Shown here: piece after piece, positions 1-6,060 of the stretch
Layout: each line of letters starts with the position of its first letter
Numbering within the stretch: the first letter of the stretch is position 1
Origin: an uncultured Bacilli bacterium
Lineage (GTDB): Bacteria; Bacillota_I; Bacilli_A; RF39; UBA660
Assembly (NCBI GenBank): GCA_947628495.1
Contig: CANRAC010000052.1
Location: forward strand, 1 to 6,981
Direction of reading: 5' to 3'
Length of the DNA stretch: 6,981 bases
Notes under the pieces: generated by a model
Databases searched by the model: none
What the model saw: the letters and a program-made list of their open reading frames with translations, nothing else
What the model was told of the DNA's origin: nothing
Made by a program: the position numbers and the translations under genes

Positions 1-1056
1 ATCTTTAGATTTTCTTCTAAAGATGGGCGTTTTTATAAAAGAGAACCTTGGCGTTGGGATGTTCGAACTTTAAGTATTGTTAAAGATTATTGTAAAATGC
101 GTCAACGTTTAATCCCTTATTTATATGCCGAAGCTTATAAATATTCTAAAACCGGTTTACCTTTAATTCAACCTCTTTACTATATATATCCGGAAATATA
201 TGATGAACCTTTATATAAAAATGAATATTTTTTTGGTAGTGAATTATTTGTATGTCCGATAACAAATAAAAAAGATGTAGTCATGAATAGGGCTGTTGAG
301 CGAATATTTTTACCAAATGGTATGTGGTATGATTTTAAAACAGGTAAAAAAATTGCTGGTAATAAAAGATATGTTTTATTTTTTAAGGATGAAGATTATC
401 CTGTCTATGCGCGCAGTGGGTCGATTATTCCTCTTGCTAAGTTAGAAGATAATATCAATGTTACTGAAGCTCCTAAAACGATGGAAATTCATGTTTTCCC
501 CGGCCGTAGTAATTTTTATAATTTATATGAAGATGATGGGGTTACGCGCTTGCATGAAGATGGATATTTTATTAACACGCGTATTGAATATAATTATTTA
601 GCTAATAATTACACGTTAATCATTCGTCCTACGGAAGGAAAAAGTGGAATTATTCCTAATCAAAGAAATTATAAGATTCGTTTTAGAAATACGAAACATG
701 CTGAAGATGTTACAGCCTTTGTTGATAAAGATGCCATAAATTTTAAAGCTTATGTTGATGATGCGGATTTTATTGTGGAAGTAGAAAATGTACCTACTGT
801 CAAGCAGCTAACAATAAATTGTAAAGGTAAAGATATTGAAATTGATGCAGTACGTTTAATAAATGAAGATATTGATTCAATTATTAGCGATCTACAAATT
901 GAAACTTCTCTAAAAGAACAAATTGCTAATATCTTTTATAGTGAAAATGATATCAGTAAAAAAAGAATTGAAATTAGAAAATTAAGACGTAAAGGATTAA
1001 AGAGTATTTTTATCCGTATGTTTATTAAACTCTTAGAATATATCGCTGAGGTATAA
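1..1056 (+). CDS. GH31 family alpha-glycosidase, C-terminal part (5' end outside window)
   Basis: The reading frame is open from the first base, so the gene enters from upstream; the ATG at 97 is internal. The 351 visible residues match the end of a glycoside hydrolase family 31 enzyme, which hydrolyses or transfers alpha-linked glucosyl or xylosyl units. Recognisable blocks are KREPW (about 13-17), RLIPYLYAEAYKYSKTGLPL (about 36-55), the strand with FFGSELFVCPIT (about 77-88), the WYDFKTGK turn, and YARSGSIIPL (about 136-145). The last block marks the C-terminal beta-sandwich. The family's two catalytic aspartates lie upstream, so activity and substrate cannot be judged. No signal peptide can be assessed. 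After the beta domains there is a basic helical tail of about 65 residues (from about 287) that I do not recognise. No clear terminator follows the TAA. The family call is firm; the specificity (alpha-glucosidase or alpha-xylosidase) is open. Confidence 0.88.
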   Translation: MFRFSSKDGRFYKREPWRWDVRTLSIVKDYCKMRQRLIPYLYAEAYKYSKTGLPLIQPLYYIYPEIYDEPLYKNEYFFGSELFVCPITNKKDVVMNRAVERIFLPNGMWYDFKTGKKIAGNKRYVLFFKDEDYPVYARSGSIIPLAKLEDNINVTEAPKTMEIHVFPGRSNFYNLYEDDGVTRLHEDGYFINTRIEYNYLANNYTLIIRPTEGKSGIIPNQRNYKIRFRNTKHAEDVTAFVDKDAINFKAYVDDADFIVEVENVPTVKQLTINCKGKDIEIDAVRLINEDIDSIISDLQIETSLKEQIANIFYSENDISKKRIEIRKLRRKGLKSIFIRMFIKLLEYIAEV

Positions 1057-1083
1057 GGCCTTTTTAAAGCTTGAAAAAAATGA

Positions 1084-1112
1084 TTGATTAATTTATTTTA
1101 ATCTAATATAAT
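1084..1112 (+). promoter_or_regulatory. sigma-A promoter of the T-box/leuS unit
   Basis: TTGATT (1084-1089) and a perfect TATAAT (1107-1112) are separated by exactly 17 bases. Transcription would begin at about 1119, right at the 5' edge of the T-box leader, which supports this assignment. It lies just after the GH31 stop. Confidence 0.8.
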
Positions 1113-1118
1113 ATTATC

Positions 1119-1317
1119 AAGCGAAGAAAAAAGAGTAGTAATATAATTAATATTTAAAGAAAGCTAGTGGTTGATGAAAACTAGTAATAAAGATTATATG
1201 AACTTGCTTTTGGATGTGATGGGTTATCTCCCTTATGGATAAATAAGCTAGTAATACTAGAAACTTTAGGTGGTACCACGTTTAAACACGTCCTTTAGAG
1301 GATGTGTTTTTATTTTA
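1119..1317 (+). promoter_or_regulatory. T-box riboswitch leader, leucine-specific
   Basis: The leader binds tRNA-Leu and reads its charging state; uncharged tRNA stabilises an antiterminator. Visible parts: stem I lower helix 1141-1147 with 1193-1199; apical hairpin 1164-1168 with 1180-1184, enclosing a GGTTGATGAAAA loop; and GAAC at 1200-1203, which opens the specifier loop. The next triplets are TTG (1204-1206) and CTT (1207-1209), both leucine codons. Spacing after GAA plus one base, as I recall it for other T-boxes, favours TTG. Further hairpins are 1224-1228 with 1238-1242, and 1248-1252 with 1256-1260. The T-box sequence GGTGGTACCACG is at 1269-1280. The antiterminator pairs AGG 1268-1270 with CCT 1292-1294, and ACGT 1278-1281 with ACGT 1288-1291. 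It competes with the terminator listed separately. Leucine specificity agrees with leuS downstream. The stretch 1057-1333 is accounted for by this leader and its promoter. Confidence 0.93.
1284..1314 (+). terminator. regulated intrinsic terminator of the T-box leader
   Basis: A ten-base-pair stem (1284-1293 with 1300-1309, one G-U pair) closes a six-base loop and runs into TTTTTATTTT. Its 5' arm contains the bases needed for the antiterminator (ACGT 1288-1291 and CC 1292-1293). The two folds are therefore mutually exclusive, as expected for T-box attenuation. Confidence 0.9.
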
Positions 1318-1333
1318 GAAAAGAGGATGAGAT

Positions 1334-1726
1334 ATGTTATATAATTTAATATTTTTTCTGGGTTTATTTTTGGGAGCTTGGTTAGTATTTTTTCTGATTA
1401 ATAAAAGAAAACTTAAGAATAATAAAAAATATCAAATGGCAGAAGTAAAATACTTAATAAGTCGTTTTACTATTGATAAGAAAAAAATTGATTATCAAAA
1501 ACTTTTTCGATTAATTAACATTGCCAATGCTTTTATTATTGCCTTTGTTTGTACAATCATATCAGTGTTACCTTTAAAATTTATGTGGCAAATGTTAATT
1601 GGCTTTGTATTACTATTTGTTTTAATGTTTTTATGCTATGAATTATTAGGAATATATGCGGTAAAGAAAGGATGGAAAAAAGATGGAAAAAAATCATCAA
1701 GCAATCGAAAAAAAATGGCAAAATAG
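1334..1726 (+). CDS. small three-TM membrane protein of unknown function, leuS operon
   Basis: I do not recognise a named family. The 130-residue product has three hydrophobic segments: about 4-22, 62-80 and 85-107. Between the first two lies a lysine-rich stretch (23-60). After the third is a strongly basic tail, with KKGWKKDGKK at about 111-120. The positive-inside rule predicts the N-terminus outside, with the loop and the tail in the cytoplasm. No catalytic motif is visible. The ATG at 1334 has a good ribosome binding site (AGAGGA, 1322-1327) six bases upstream. It is the first gene after the leucine T-box. Its last 44 bases overlap the start of leuS in another frame, so the two are co-transcribed and probably translationally coupled. 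The basic tail is partly a by-product of that overlap. Function could relate to leucine supply or translation, but that rests only on context. Confidence 0.8.
   Translation: MLYNLIFFLGLFLGAWLVFFLINKRKLKNNKKYQMAEVKYLISRFTIDKKKIDYQKLFRLINIANAFIIAFVCTIISVLPLKFMWQMLIGFVLLFVLMFLCYELLGIYAVKKGWKKDGKKSSSNRKKMAK
1667..1672 (+). promoter_or_regulatory. ribosome binding site of leuS inside the upstream gene
   Basis: AAAGGA lies ten bases before the ATG at 1683, within the coding sequence of the membrane protein. It supports 1683 as the leuS start. The next upstream ATG (1672) is in a different frame. Confidence 0.65.
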
Positions 1727-4499
1727 ATGGGAAGAAAAGGGAGCCTTTAAAGCAATAAATGGTAGTGAAAAACCACCATATTATATTTTAGTAGAATTTC
1801 CTTATCCTTCGGGAGCAGGGTTACATGTTGGGCATGTTCGTAGTTATACCGCCCAAGATGCTTTAGCTAGAATGAAAAGAATGCAAGGGTATAACGTGTT
1901 ATACCCAATGGGATGGGATGCATTTGGTGCTCCAGCTGAACAGTATGCAATAAAAAATCATATTCATCCAAAAGAAGCAGTTAAAGAAAATATTGCAACT
2001 TTTAAAAAGCAAATGAAATCAATTGGTTTCTCTTTTGATTGGGATCGAGAATTTTCGACAACTGATCCGGATTATTATAAATGGACACAGTGGCAATTTT
2101 TACAATTTTATAAGCATGGAATGGCATATAAAGAAAAGGTACCAGTTAATTGGTGTGAGACTTGTAAAACGGTTTTATCAAATGAAGATGCTGCGGGGGG
2201 CGTTTGTGAGCGTTGCGGCAGTCGAGTTGTCCAAAAAGAAAAATCACAATGGATGCTTAAAATGGCTTCTTATTCAGAAGATTTATTAAAAGGTTTAGAT
2301 GATACTAATTTTGCTGATAAAGTTAAGTTAGGACAAATAAATTGGATTGGTAAATCTGTAGGAGCACATGTAGATTTTAAAATTGCTCATCATGATTTAA
2401 CTTTTACAGTTTTTACGACTAGATGTGATACTCTTTATGGAGCAACTTACTGTGTTTTAGCTCCAGAACATGAATATGTTGATATTATAACGACACAAGC
2501 CAAAAAAGCGGAAGTAGATGCATATAAAAAAGCCTGTGCTTTAAAAAATGATTTGGAAAGAACAGAATTAAATAAAGAAAAAACGGGTGTATTTACCGGA
2601 GCTTATGCAATTAATCCTGTTAATAAAAAAGAGATTCCGATTTATATTAGTGACTATGTTTTAGCAACTTATGGAACAGGAGCTATTATGGCAGTACCGG
2701 CTCATGATGATCGAGACTATGAATTTGCCCAAAAGTTTAATATTCCGATTATTCAAGTTTTAGAAGAAGTTACAGGTGCGCCACATGATGGGGAAGAAAA
2801 GAAAAACTCTATTGTTGCGATAGTTTATGATGAAAAAGAAAAAAAATATTTGACTTTAAATTGGGGTAAAAAAGGTGGCCGTTTATTCATAGGAGGAACT
2901 ATTAAAGATAAAGAAACTCCACTTGAGTGTGCTAAACGGGAAATTGCTGAAGAAACGGGATATACTTCTTTAGAATTAATTAAAGAGTTACCGAAAATAA
3001 ATCATCACTACTATGCTTATAATAAAGATAAATATTTTAATATTGAAAGTACTGGCTATTTCTTTAAATTAAAAGATAATAGTAAAATAGAGCAAAATTT
3101 AGATGAAGATGAGGATTTTAAAGTAGAATGGGTAAGCGAAGATGTAATTTCTAAAGAAATTAAAGATGAATTACATATGAAAACTTATGAATATGCTAAA
3201 AATCCAGGAGCTATGACCGGTGATGGAATTCATATTAACTCAGAAGAATTAAATGGCCTAAATAAAGAAGATGCTATTAATAAAATGATTAGTTGGCTTG
3301 AACAAAACCATTGTGGTAAGAAACAAGTAAATTATAAAATGCGTGATTGGATATTCTCTCGTCAAAGATTCTGGGGAGAACCAATTCCTATGATCTATTG
3401 TGAAAAATGTGGTTGGGTGCCAATGGATGAAAAAGATTTACCTTTACTACTTCCTGATGTTGCTGAATATGAACCAACTGATACTGGTGAGAGTCCTCTT
3501 GCTAAAATAACTGACTGGGTAAATACAACTTGTCCAAAATGTGGATCACCAGCCAAAAGGGAAACAGATACTATGCCGAACTGGGCTGGATCTTCCTGGT
3601 ATTTCTTAAGATTTATGGATGCTCATAATAATGAGGAATTTGCCTCAATGGATGCCATGAAATATTGGCAAAAAGTTGATTGGTATAATGGTGGTATGGA
3701 ACATACAGCTCGGCATTTACTTTATGCACGCTTTTGGGTTCAATTTTTATACAACATTGGTTTAGTACCAAATAAAGAAATGATTTGGACCCGAGTTTCT
3801 CATGGAATGGTTTTAGGTTCAAATAATGAAAAAATGAGTAAATCAAAGGGAAATGTCATTAATCCTGATGATATCATTAATGAATATGGAGCTGATACTT
3901 TACGCTTGTATGAAATGTTTATGGGTAATTATGAACAAGATGCCCCATGGAGTACAGATTCTTTAAAAGGCTGCAAAAGATTTATTGACAAAGTGATAAG
4001 ACTTAAAGATAAAGTAGGATCAAAAACAGGTTATAGTAAAGATTTAGAAGCTTTAATTCATAAAAGTATTAAAAAGGTAGAATATGATTTAACTCATATG
4101 GCTTATAATACGGCCGTTTCTACTTTGATGATTTTAGCTAATGCTTATGAAGAAAAAGAAGAGCTTACAAAAGATGATTATCATTTATTGTTAATTTTAC
4201 TTAATCCAATTGCTCCTCATATAACGGAAGAATTAAATGAAGAACTAGGGTATAAACCTTTAACAGAAGAAACTTGGCCAAAATATGATGAAACAAAATT
4301 AGTGGATAGTGAAGTAGGAATAGCTATTTCTGTTAATGGCAAATTACGTAATACTATTAAAGTCCCTGTAGATAGTTCAAAGGAAACTCTAGAAGAACTA
4401 GCCAAAAATGATGAGAAAGTTCAAAAACATCTAGAAGGTAAAGAAATAGTTAAGATAATTGTCGTACCAAATAAAATAGTTAATATTGTTGTAAAATAA
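1683..4499 (+). CDS. leuS: leucyl-tRNA synthetase with a Nudix domain inserted in the CP1 editing region
   Basis: This class I cytosolic enzyme charges tRNA-Leu with leucine using ATP. The HIGH motif is HVGH (48-51), inside PYPSGAGLHVGHVRSYT. KMSKS is at 717-721. A zinc-ribbon pattern uses C158, C161, C175 and C178; a second Cys set is C573, C576, C617 and C620. The CP1 editing domain shows the threonine-rich segment TTRCDT (245-250; the third position after TT is usually Pro, here Cys) and GTGAIMAVPAHDDRDYEFA with D345. Between IPIIQVLE and TGDGIHINS, where Bacillus LeuRS has a short link, there are about 140 extra residues forming a Nudix domain (about 368-507). SRQRFWGEPIP (559-569), the anticodon-binding helices and the C-terminal domain ending IVNIVVK follow. 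The length of 938 exceeds the roughly 800 of Bacillus LeuRS by about that insert. The ATG at 1683 is preceded by AAAGGA. The gene is regulated by the leucine T-box and ends in a terminator overlapping the stop codon. Confidence 0.98.
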   Translation: MEKNHQAIEKKWQNRWEEKGAFKAINGSEKPPYYILVEFPYPSGAGLHVGHVRSYTAQDALARMKRMQGYNVLYPMGWDAFGAPAEQYAIKNHIHPKEAVKENIATFKKQMKSIGFSFDWDREFSTTDPDYYKWTQWQFLQFYKHGMAYKEKVPVNWCETCKTVLSNEDAAGGVCERCGSRVVQKEKSQWMLKMASYSEDLLKGLDDTNFADKVKLGQINWIGKSVGAHVDFKIAHHDLTFTVFTTRCDTLYGATYCVLAPEHEYVDIITTQAKKAEVDAYKKACALKNDLERTELNKEKTGVFTGAYAINPVNKKEIPIYISDYVLATYGTGAIMAVPAHDDRDYEFAQKFNIPIIQVLEEVTGAPHDGEEKKNSIVAIVYDEKEKKYLTLNWGKKGGRLFIGGTIKDKETPLECAKREIAEETGYTSLELIKELPKINHHYYAYNKDKYFNIESTGYFFKLKDNSKIEQNLDEDEDFKVEWVSEDVISKEIKDELHMKTYEYAKNPGAMTGDGIHINSEELNGLNKEDAINKMISWLEQNHCGKKQVNYKMRDWIFSRQRFWGEPIPMIYCEKCGWVPMDEKDLPLLLPDVAEYEPTDTGESPLAKITDWVNTTCPKCGSPAKRETDTMPNWAGSSWYFLRFMDAHNNEEFASMDAMKYWQKVDWYNGGMEHTARHLLYARFWVQFLYNIGLVPNKEMIWTRVSHGMVLGSNNEKMSKSKGNVINPDDIINEYGADTLRLYEMFMGNYEQDAPWSTDSLKGCKRFIDKVIRLKDKVGSKTGYSKDLEALIHKSIKKVEYDLTHMAYNTAVSTLMILANAYEEKEELTKDDYHLLLILLNPIAPHITEELNEELGYKPLTEETWPKYDETKLVDSEVGIAISVNGKLRNTIKVPVDSSKETLEELAKNDEKVQKHLEGKEIVKIIVVPNKIVNIVVK
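2784..3203 (+). other. Nudix hydrolase domain embedded in LeuRS
   Basis: LeuRS residues about 368-507 form a self-contained alpha/beta domain. The strand NSIVAIVYDEKEKKYLTLNW leads into a full Nudix box, GX5EX7REUXEEXGU. Its key residues are G405, E411, R419, E420, I421, E423, E424, G426 and Y427, coded by 2895-2963. E420, E423 and E424 are the expected Mg2+ ligands, so the domain should be able to cleave a nucleoside diphosphate linked to another group. The frame is unbroken on both sides and LeuRS homology resumes at TGDGIHINS, so this is an insertion and not a separate gene. The substrate is unknown. Ap4A or an aminoacyl-adenylate-like molecule is conceivable given the host enzyme, but this is inference. 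Confidence 0.92.
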
Positions 4500-4518
4500 C
4501 GCCTTCGGGTGTTTTTTT
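4498..4518 (+). terminator. leuS intrinsic terminator with cUUCGg tetraloop
   Basis: Bases 4498-4503 pair with 4508-4513 (one G-U pair) around a TTCG loop closed by C-G, the very stable cUUCGg tetraloop. The 3' arm merges into seven T residues (4512-4518). The 5' arm starts within the TAA stop of leuS. Confidence 0.88.
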
Positions 4519-4576
4519 GTGACTATATTATATTCATACATACCAAAAATGTTCCTTTTTCATACAATGAAATTAG

Positions 4577-4585
4577 AAAGAGGGA
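4577..4585 (+). promoter_or_regulatory. ribosome binding site deciding the M23 gene start
   Basis: AAAGAGGGA lies five bases before the ATG at 4591. No comparable site precedes the in-frame GTG at 4519, which sits directly after the terminator T-run, or the ATG at 4567. Confidence 0.75.
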
Positions 4586-4590
4586 ATGAA

Positions 4591-5511
4591 ATGGAAAAAG
4601 CTTATTTTCCTATGAAATATTATAATTTAACCCAAGGTTATTTAAATAGTAGTACCCATCAAGGAACATATGCTTTAGATACTGCCGGAAAAGACACGGG
4701 CAAAGATGATATTTATGCGCCGTTTTCTTGTAAAGTTACCAAAAAATATGTTGAAGCTGGACATGCCTATACCGTCTGGCTTACTAGTTTAGACAAAGTA
4801 TTGTGTGCCAATGGCCAAGAAGAGTATTTAACGATGATGATTGTCCACCCGGAAGATATTGCTAACTTACAAGTTGGTCAAACCTTTAAACAAGGAGAAC
4901 TTGTTTGCCATGAAGGAAAAACGGGCAATGCTTCTGGTAATCATTTACATATGGAATTAGGGTTAGGTACTTGTGGTTGGCATAAAAATACGCAAGGAGT
5001 TTATATGATAGATAATGCTGTAAAATGTGAAGAATATTTATTTTTAAAGAAAGATACTATTATCAAAAATGATATTTATAAAGGAAAAAAATATTCTTTT
5101 AAAATAGAAGATGAAATTACAAATCCGATAGAACCTAGCCCTAATAATTTAGGTATTAAATATACTACTACGGATTTAAATGAAAGAACAGGTCCCGGCA
5201 CTAATTATCCTATTGTTAATAGTCTTTCTGTTAATACGGCAGTAAGAGTTTATGAGATAAATGGTAGTTGGGCTCGCATTGAAACAGGAATGTGGGTTAG
5301 TAACAATTTTCTTACCTCATCTAAGCCATCTAAACATTATAAAAGTATGGAAGTTTATAATTGCCAATCGCTTAATGTTCGACAAAACTATAACAATGGG
5401 AAGATTTTAAAAAGCATTCCTGTTAATACAGTAGTTAGTGTTTTAGAAGAAAAAAACGGGTGGACAAAAATTGGACAGAATGCTTGGGTATATGCGCAAT
5501 ATTTAAAATAA
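4591..5511 (+). CDS. M23 zinc metallopeptidase with two SH3b domains, lysin-like
   Basis: The 306-residue product is a predicted peptidoglycan hydrolase that cuts peptide cross-links. The M23 (LytM-type) domain spans about 14-150. H23 and D30 in THQGTYALD, with H120 in NHLHMELG, are the expected zinc ligands. H86 (MMIVHPED) and H118 are the likely catalytic histidines. A linker (about 151-188) leads to two SH3b-like repeats, about 190-243 (LNERTGPGTNYPIV, W227, W235) and 253-306 (LNVRQNYNNGKIL, W291, W299), which usually bind the cell wall. There is no signal peptide or transmembrane segment, so the architecture resembles a phage endolysin. No holin or other phage gene is adjacent. It stands alone between two terminators and promoters, and I could not find a convincing promoter for it. 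Alternatives are a domesticated prophage lysin or a host autolysin exported by another route. Confidence 0.88.
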   Translation: MEKAYFPMKYYNLTQGYLNSSTHQGTYALDTAGKDTGKDDIYAPFSCKVTKKYVEAGHAYTVWLTSLDKVLCANGQEEYLTMMIVHPEDIANLQVGQTFKQGELVCHEGKTGNASGNHLHMELGLGTCGWHKNTQGVYMIDNAVKCEEYLFLKKDTIIKNDIYKGKKYSFKIEDEITNPIEPSPNNLGIKYTTTDLNERTGPGTNYPIVNSLSVNTAVRVYEINGSWARIETGMWVSNNFLTSSKPSKHYKSMEVYNCQSLNVRQNYNNGKILKSIPVNTVVSVLEEKNGWTKIGQNAWVYAQYLK

Positions 5512-5513
5512 TT

Positions 5514-5544
5514 TTGCATAAAAAATTCTCAAAAGTGCTATAAT
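5514..5544 (+). promoter_or_regulatory. hsp20 promoter with extended -10
   Basis: A perfect TATAAT (5539-5544) is preceded by TGC, giving the extended -10 TGnTATAAT. TTGCAT (5514-5519) is a fair -35, with a 19-base spacer that is slightly long. An extended -10 can compensate for that. No full CIRCE or CtsR operator is visible. Confidence 0.75.
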
Positions 5545-5552
5545 GAATTTAG

Positions 5553-5558
5553 AAAGGA
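5553..5558 (+). promoter_or_regulatory. ribosome binding site deciding the hsp20 start
   Basis: AAAGGA lies ten bases before the ATG at 5569. The in-frame GTG at 5560 would be only one base downstream of it, too close to be the start. Confidence 0.7.
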
Positions 5559-5568
5559 AGTGTTAAAA

Positions 5569-5982
5569 ATGTTGTACCCAAGAAAACGCAATTTCGATTT
5601 ATTTGATAGCTTTGATGATTTTTGGGATTTTCCTAAAGAAAAAAACATCATGAAAACAGATATTAAAGAAAAAGACAATCATTACTTAATCGAAATTGAT
5701 TTACCAGGTTATGAAAAAAACGACATCCAAATTGAAGTAGAAGACGGTTATTTAACAGTAACAGCCTCTAAAAATGAAAACAGCGAAGAAAAAGAAGAAG
5801 GCCGTTTTGTTCGTAAAGAAAGATACTTTGGCAAATGTTCTCGTAGCTTTTATGTCGGAAAAGATATTCAAACTGAAGATGTTAGCGCTTCTTTTAAAAA
5901 TGGTACTTTAAAGTTAAATGTTCCGAAAAAAGACGAGAAAAAAGAATTACCAGAAAAGAAATATGTAGAAATAAGTGACTAA
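5569..5982 (+). CDS. Hsp20 / alpha-crystallin small heat-shock protein
   Basis: The product is an ATP-independent holdase chaperone that keeps unfolding cytosolic proteins soluble. It has 137 residues, normal for bacterial Hsp20. A short acidic and aromatic N-terminal arm (LFDSFDDFWDF, 11-21) precedes an alpha-crystallin domain at about 27-121. That domain shows IEIDLPGYEKNDIQIEVEDG (41-60), LTVTAS and the signature FKNGTLKLNVPK (109-120), equivalent to the usual A-x-x-x-n-G-v-L block. The C-terminal tail carries VEI (133-135), fitting the I/V-x-I motif that docks onto a neighbouring subunit during oligomerisation. The ATG at 5569 was chosen from ribosome binding site spacing. The gene is monocistronic, with its own promoter and a terminator overlapping its end. 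The symbol would be hsp20 or ibpA-like; I leave it blank because orthology is not resolved. Confidence 0.95.
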   Translation: MLYPRKRNFDLFDSFDDFWDFPKEKNIMKTDIKEKDNHYLIEIDLPGYEKNDIQIEVEDGYLTVTASKNENSEEKEEGRFVRKERYFGKCSRSFYVGKDIQTEDVSASFKNGTLKLNVPKKDEKKELPEKKYVEISD

Positions 5983-5995
5983 CTGGTCACTTTTT
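5973..5995 (+). terminator. hsp20 intrinsic terminator overlapping the stop codon
   Basis: Bases 5973-5979 pair perfectly with 5986-5992. The TAA stop (5980-5982) lies in the six-base loop. The 3' arm runs into TTTTT (5991-5995). Confidence 0.85.
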
Positions 5996-6020
5996 CAATG
6001 GAAAAATTCCGAAATTTAGG

Positions 6021-6048
6021 AATATTAAAAGCCTCCTTAAAGAGGCTT
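6021..6048 (-). terminator. terminator of the minus-strand phosphoesterase gene
   Basis: AAGCCTC (6029-6035) pairs with GAGGCTT (6042-6048) around a six-base loop. On the minus strand the stem is followed by TTTTAATATT (6030-6021), a U-rich tract. On the plus strand the following bases are TTAATTAG, a poorer tract, so the main direction is minus. It lies 13 bases past the minus-strand stop. Confidence 0.75.
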
Positions 6049-6060
6049 AATTAGATGAAT

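Noticed and set aside
1057..1083. Terminator after the GH31 gene
   Set aside because: AAGGCCTTTTTAAAGCTT gives only very short stems with tiny loops; nothing stable enough to call.
2760..3220. Nudix region as an independent gene or an assembly artefact
   Set aside because: The frame is continuous, codon use matches the flanks, and LeuRS homology resumes exactly after the domain. No internal start with a ribosome binding site or transposon-like ends is visible.
1683..4499. Open frames inside leuS on both strands (for example 2023-2289 +, 3613-3846 - and 4217-4405 -)
   Set aside because: They lie wholly within the coding frame of a certain gene, have no ribosome binding sites and show no recognisable protein features.
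4540..4568. TACAAT at 4563-4568 as the -10 of a promoter for the M23 gene
   Set aside because: No acceptable -35 lies 16 to 18 bases upstream, and a start site there would leave almost no leader before the ribosome binding site.
4519..4590. In-frame GTG at 4519 (and ATG at 4567) as earlier starts for the M23 gene
   Set aside because: The GTG abuts the leuS terminator T-run and has no ribosome binding site. The added residues do not make a convincing signal peptide. The ATG at 4591 has AAAGAGGGA at good spacing.
5512..5541. CIRCE-like (HrcA) operator before hsp20
   Set aside because: AAGTGCTAT resembles the right half-site, but the left half matches poorly and the spacer would be about 11 instead of 9.
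6006..6023. ATTCC/GGAAT hairpin between hsp20 and the convergent gene
   Set aside because: It has only five pairs, with an eight-base loop and no U-tract. It may extend the neighbouring terminators but is not a separate feature.
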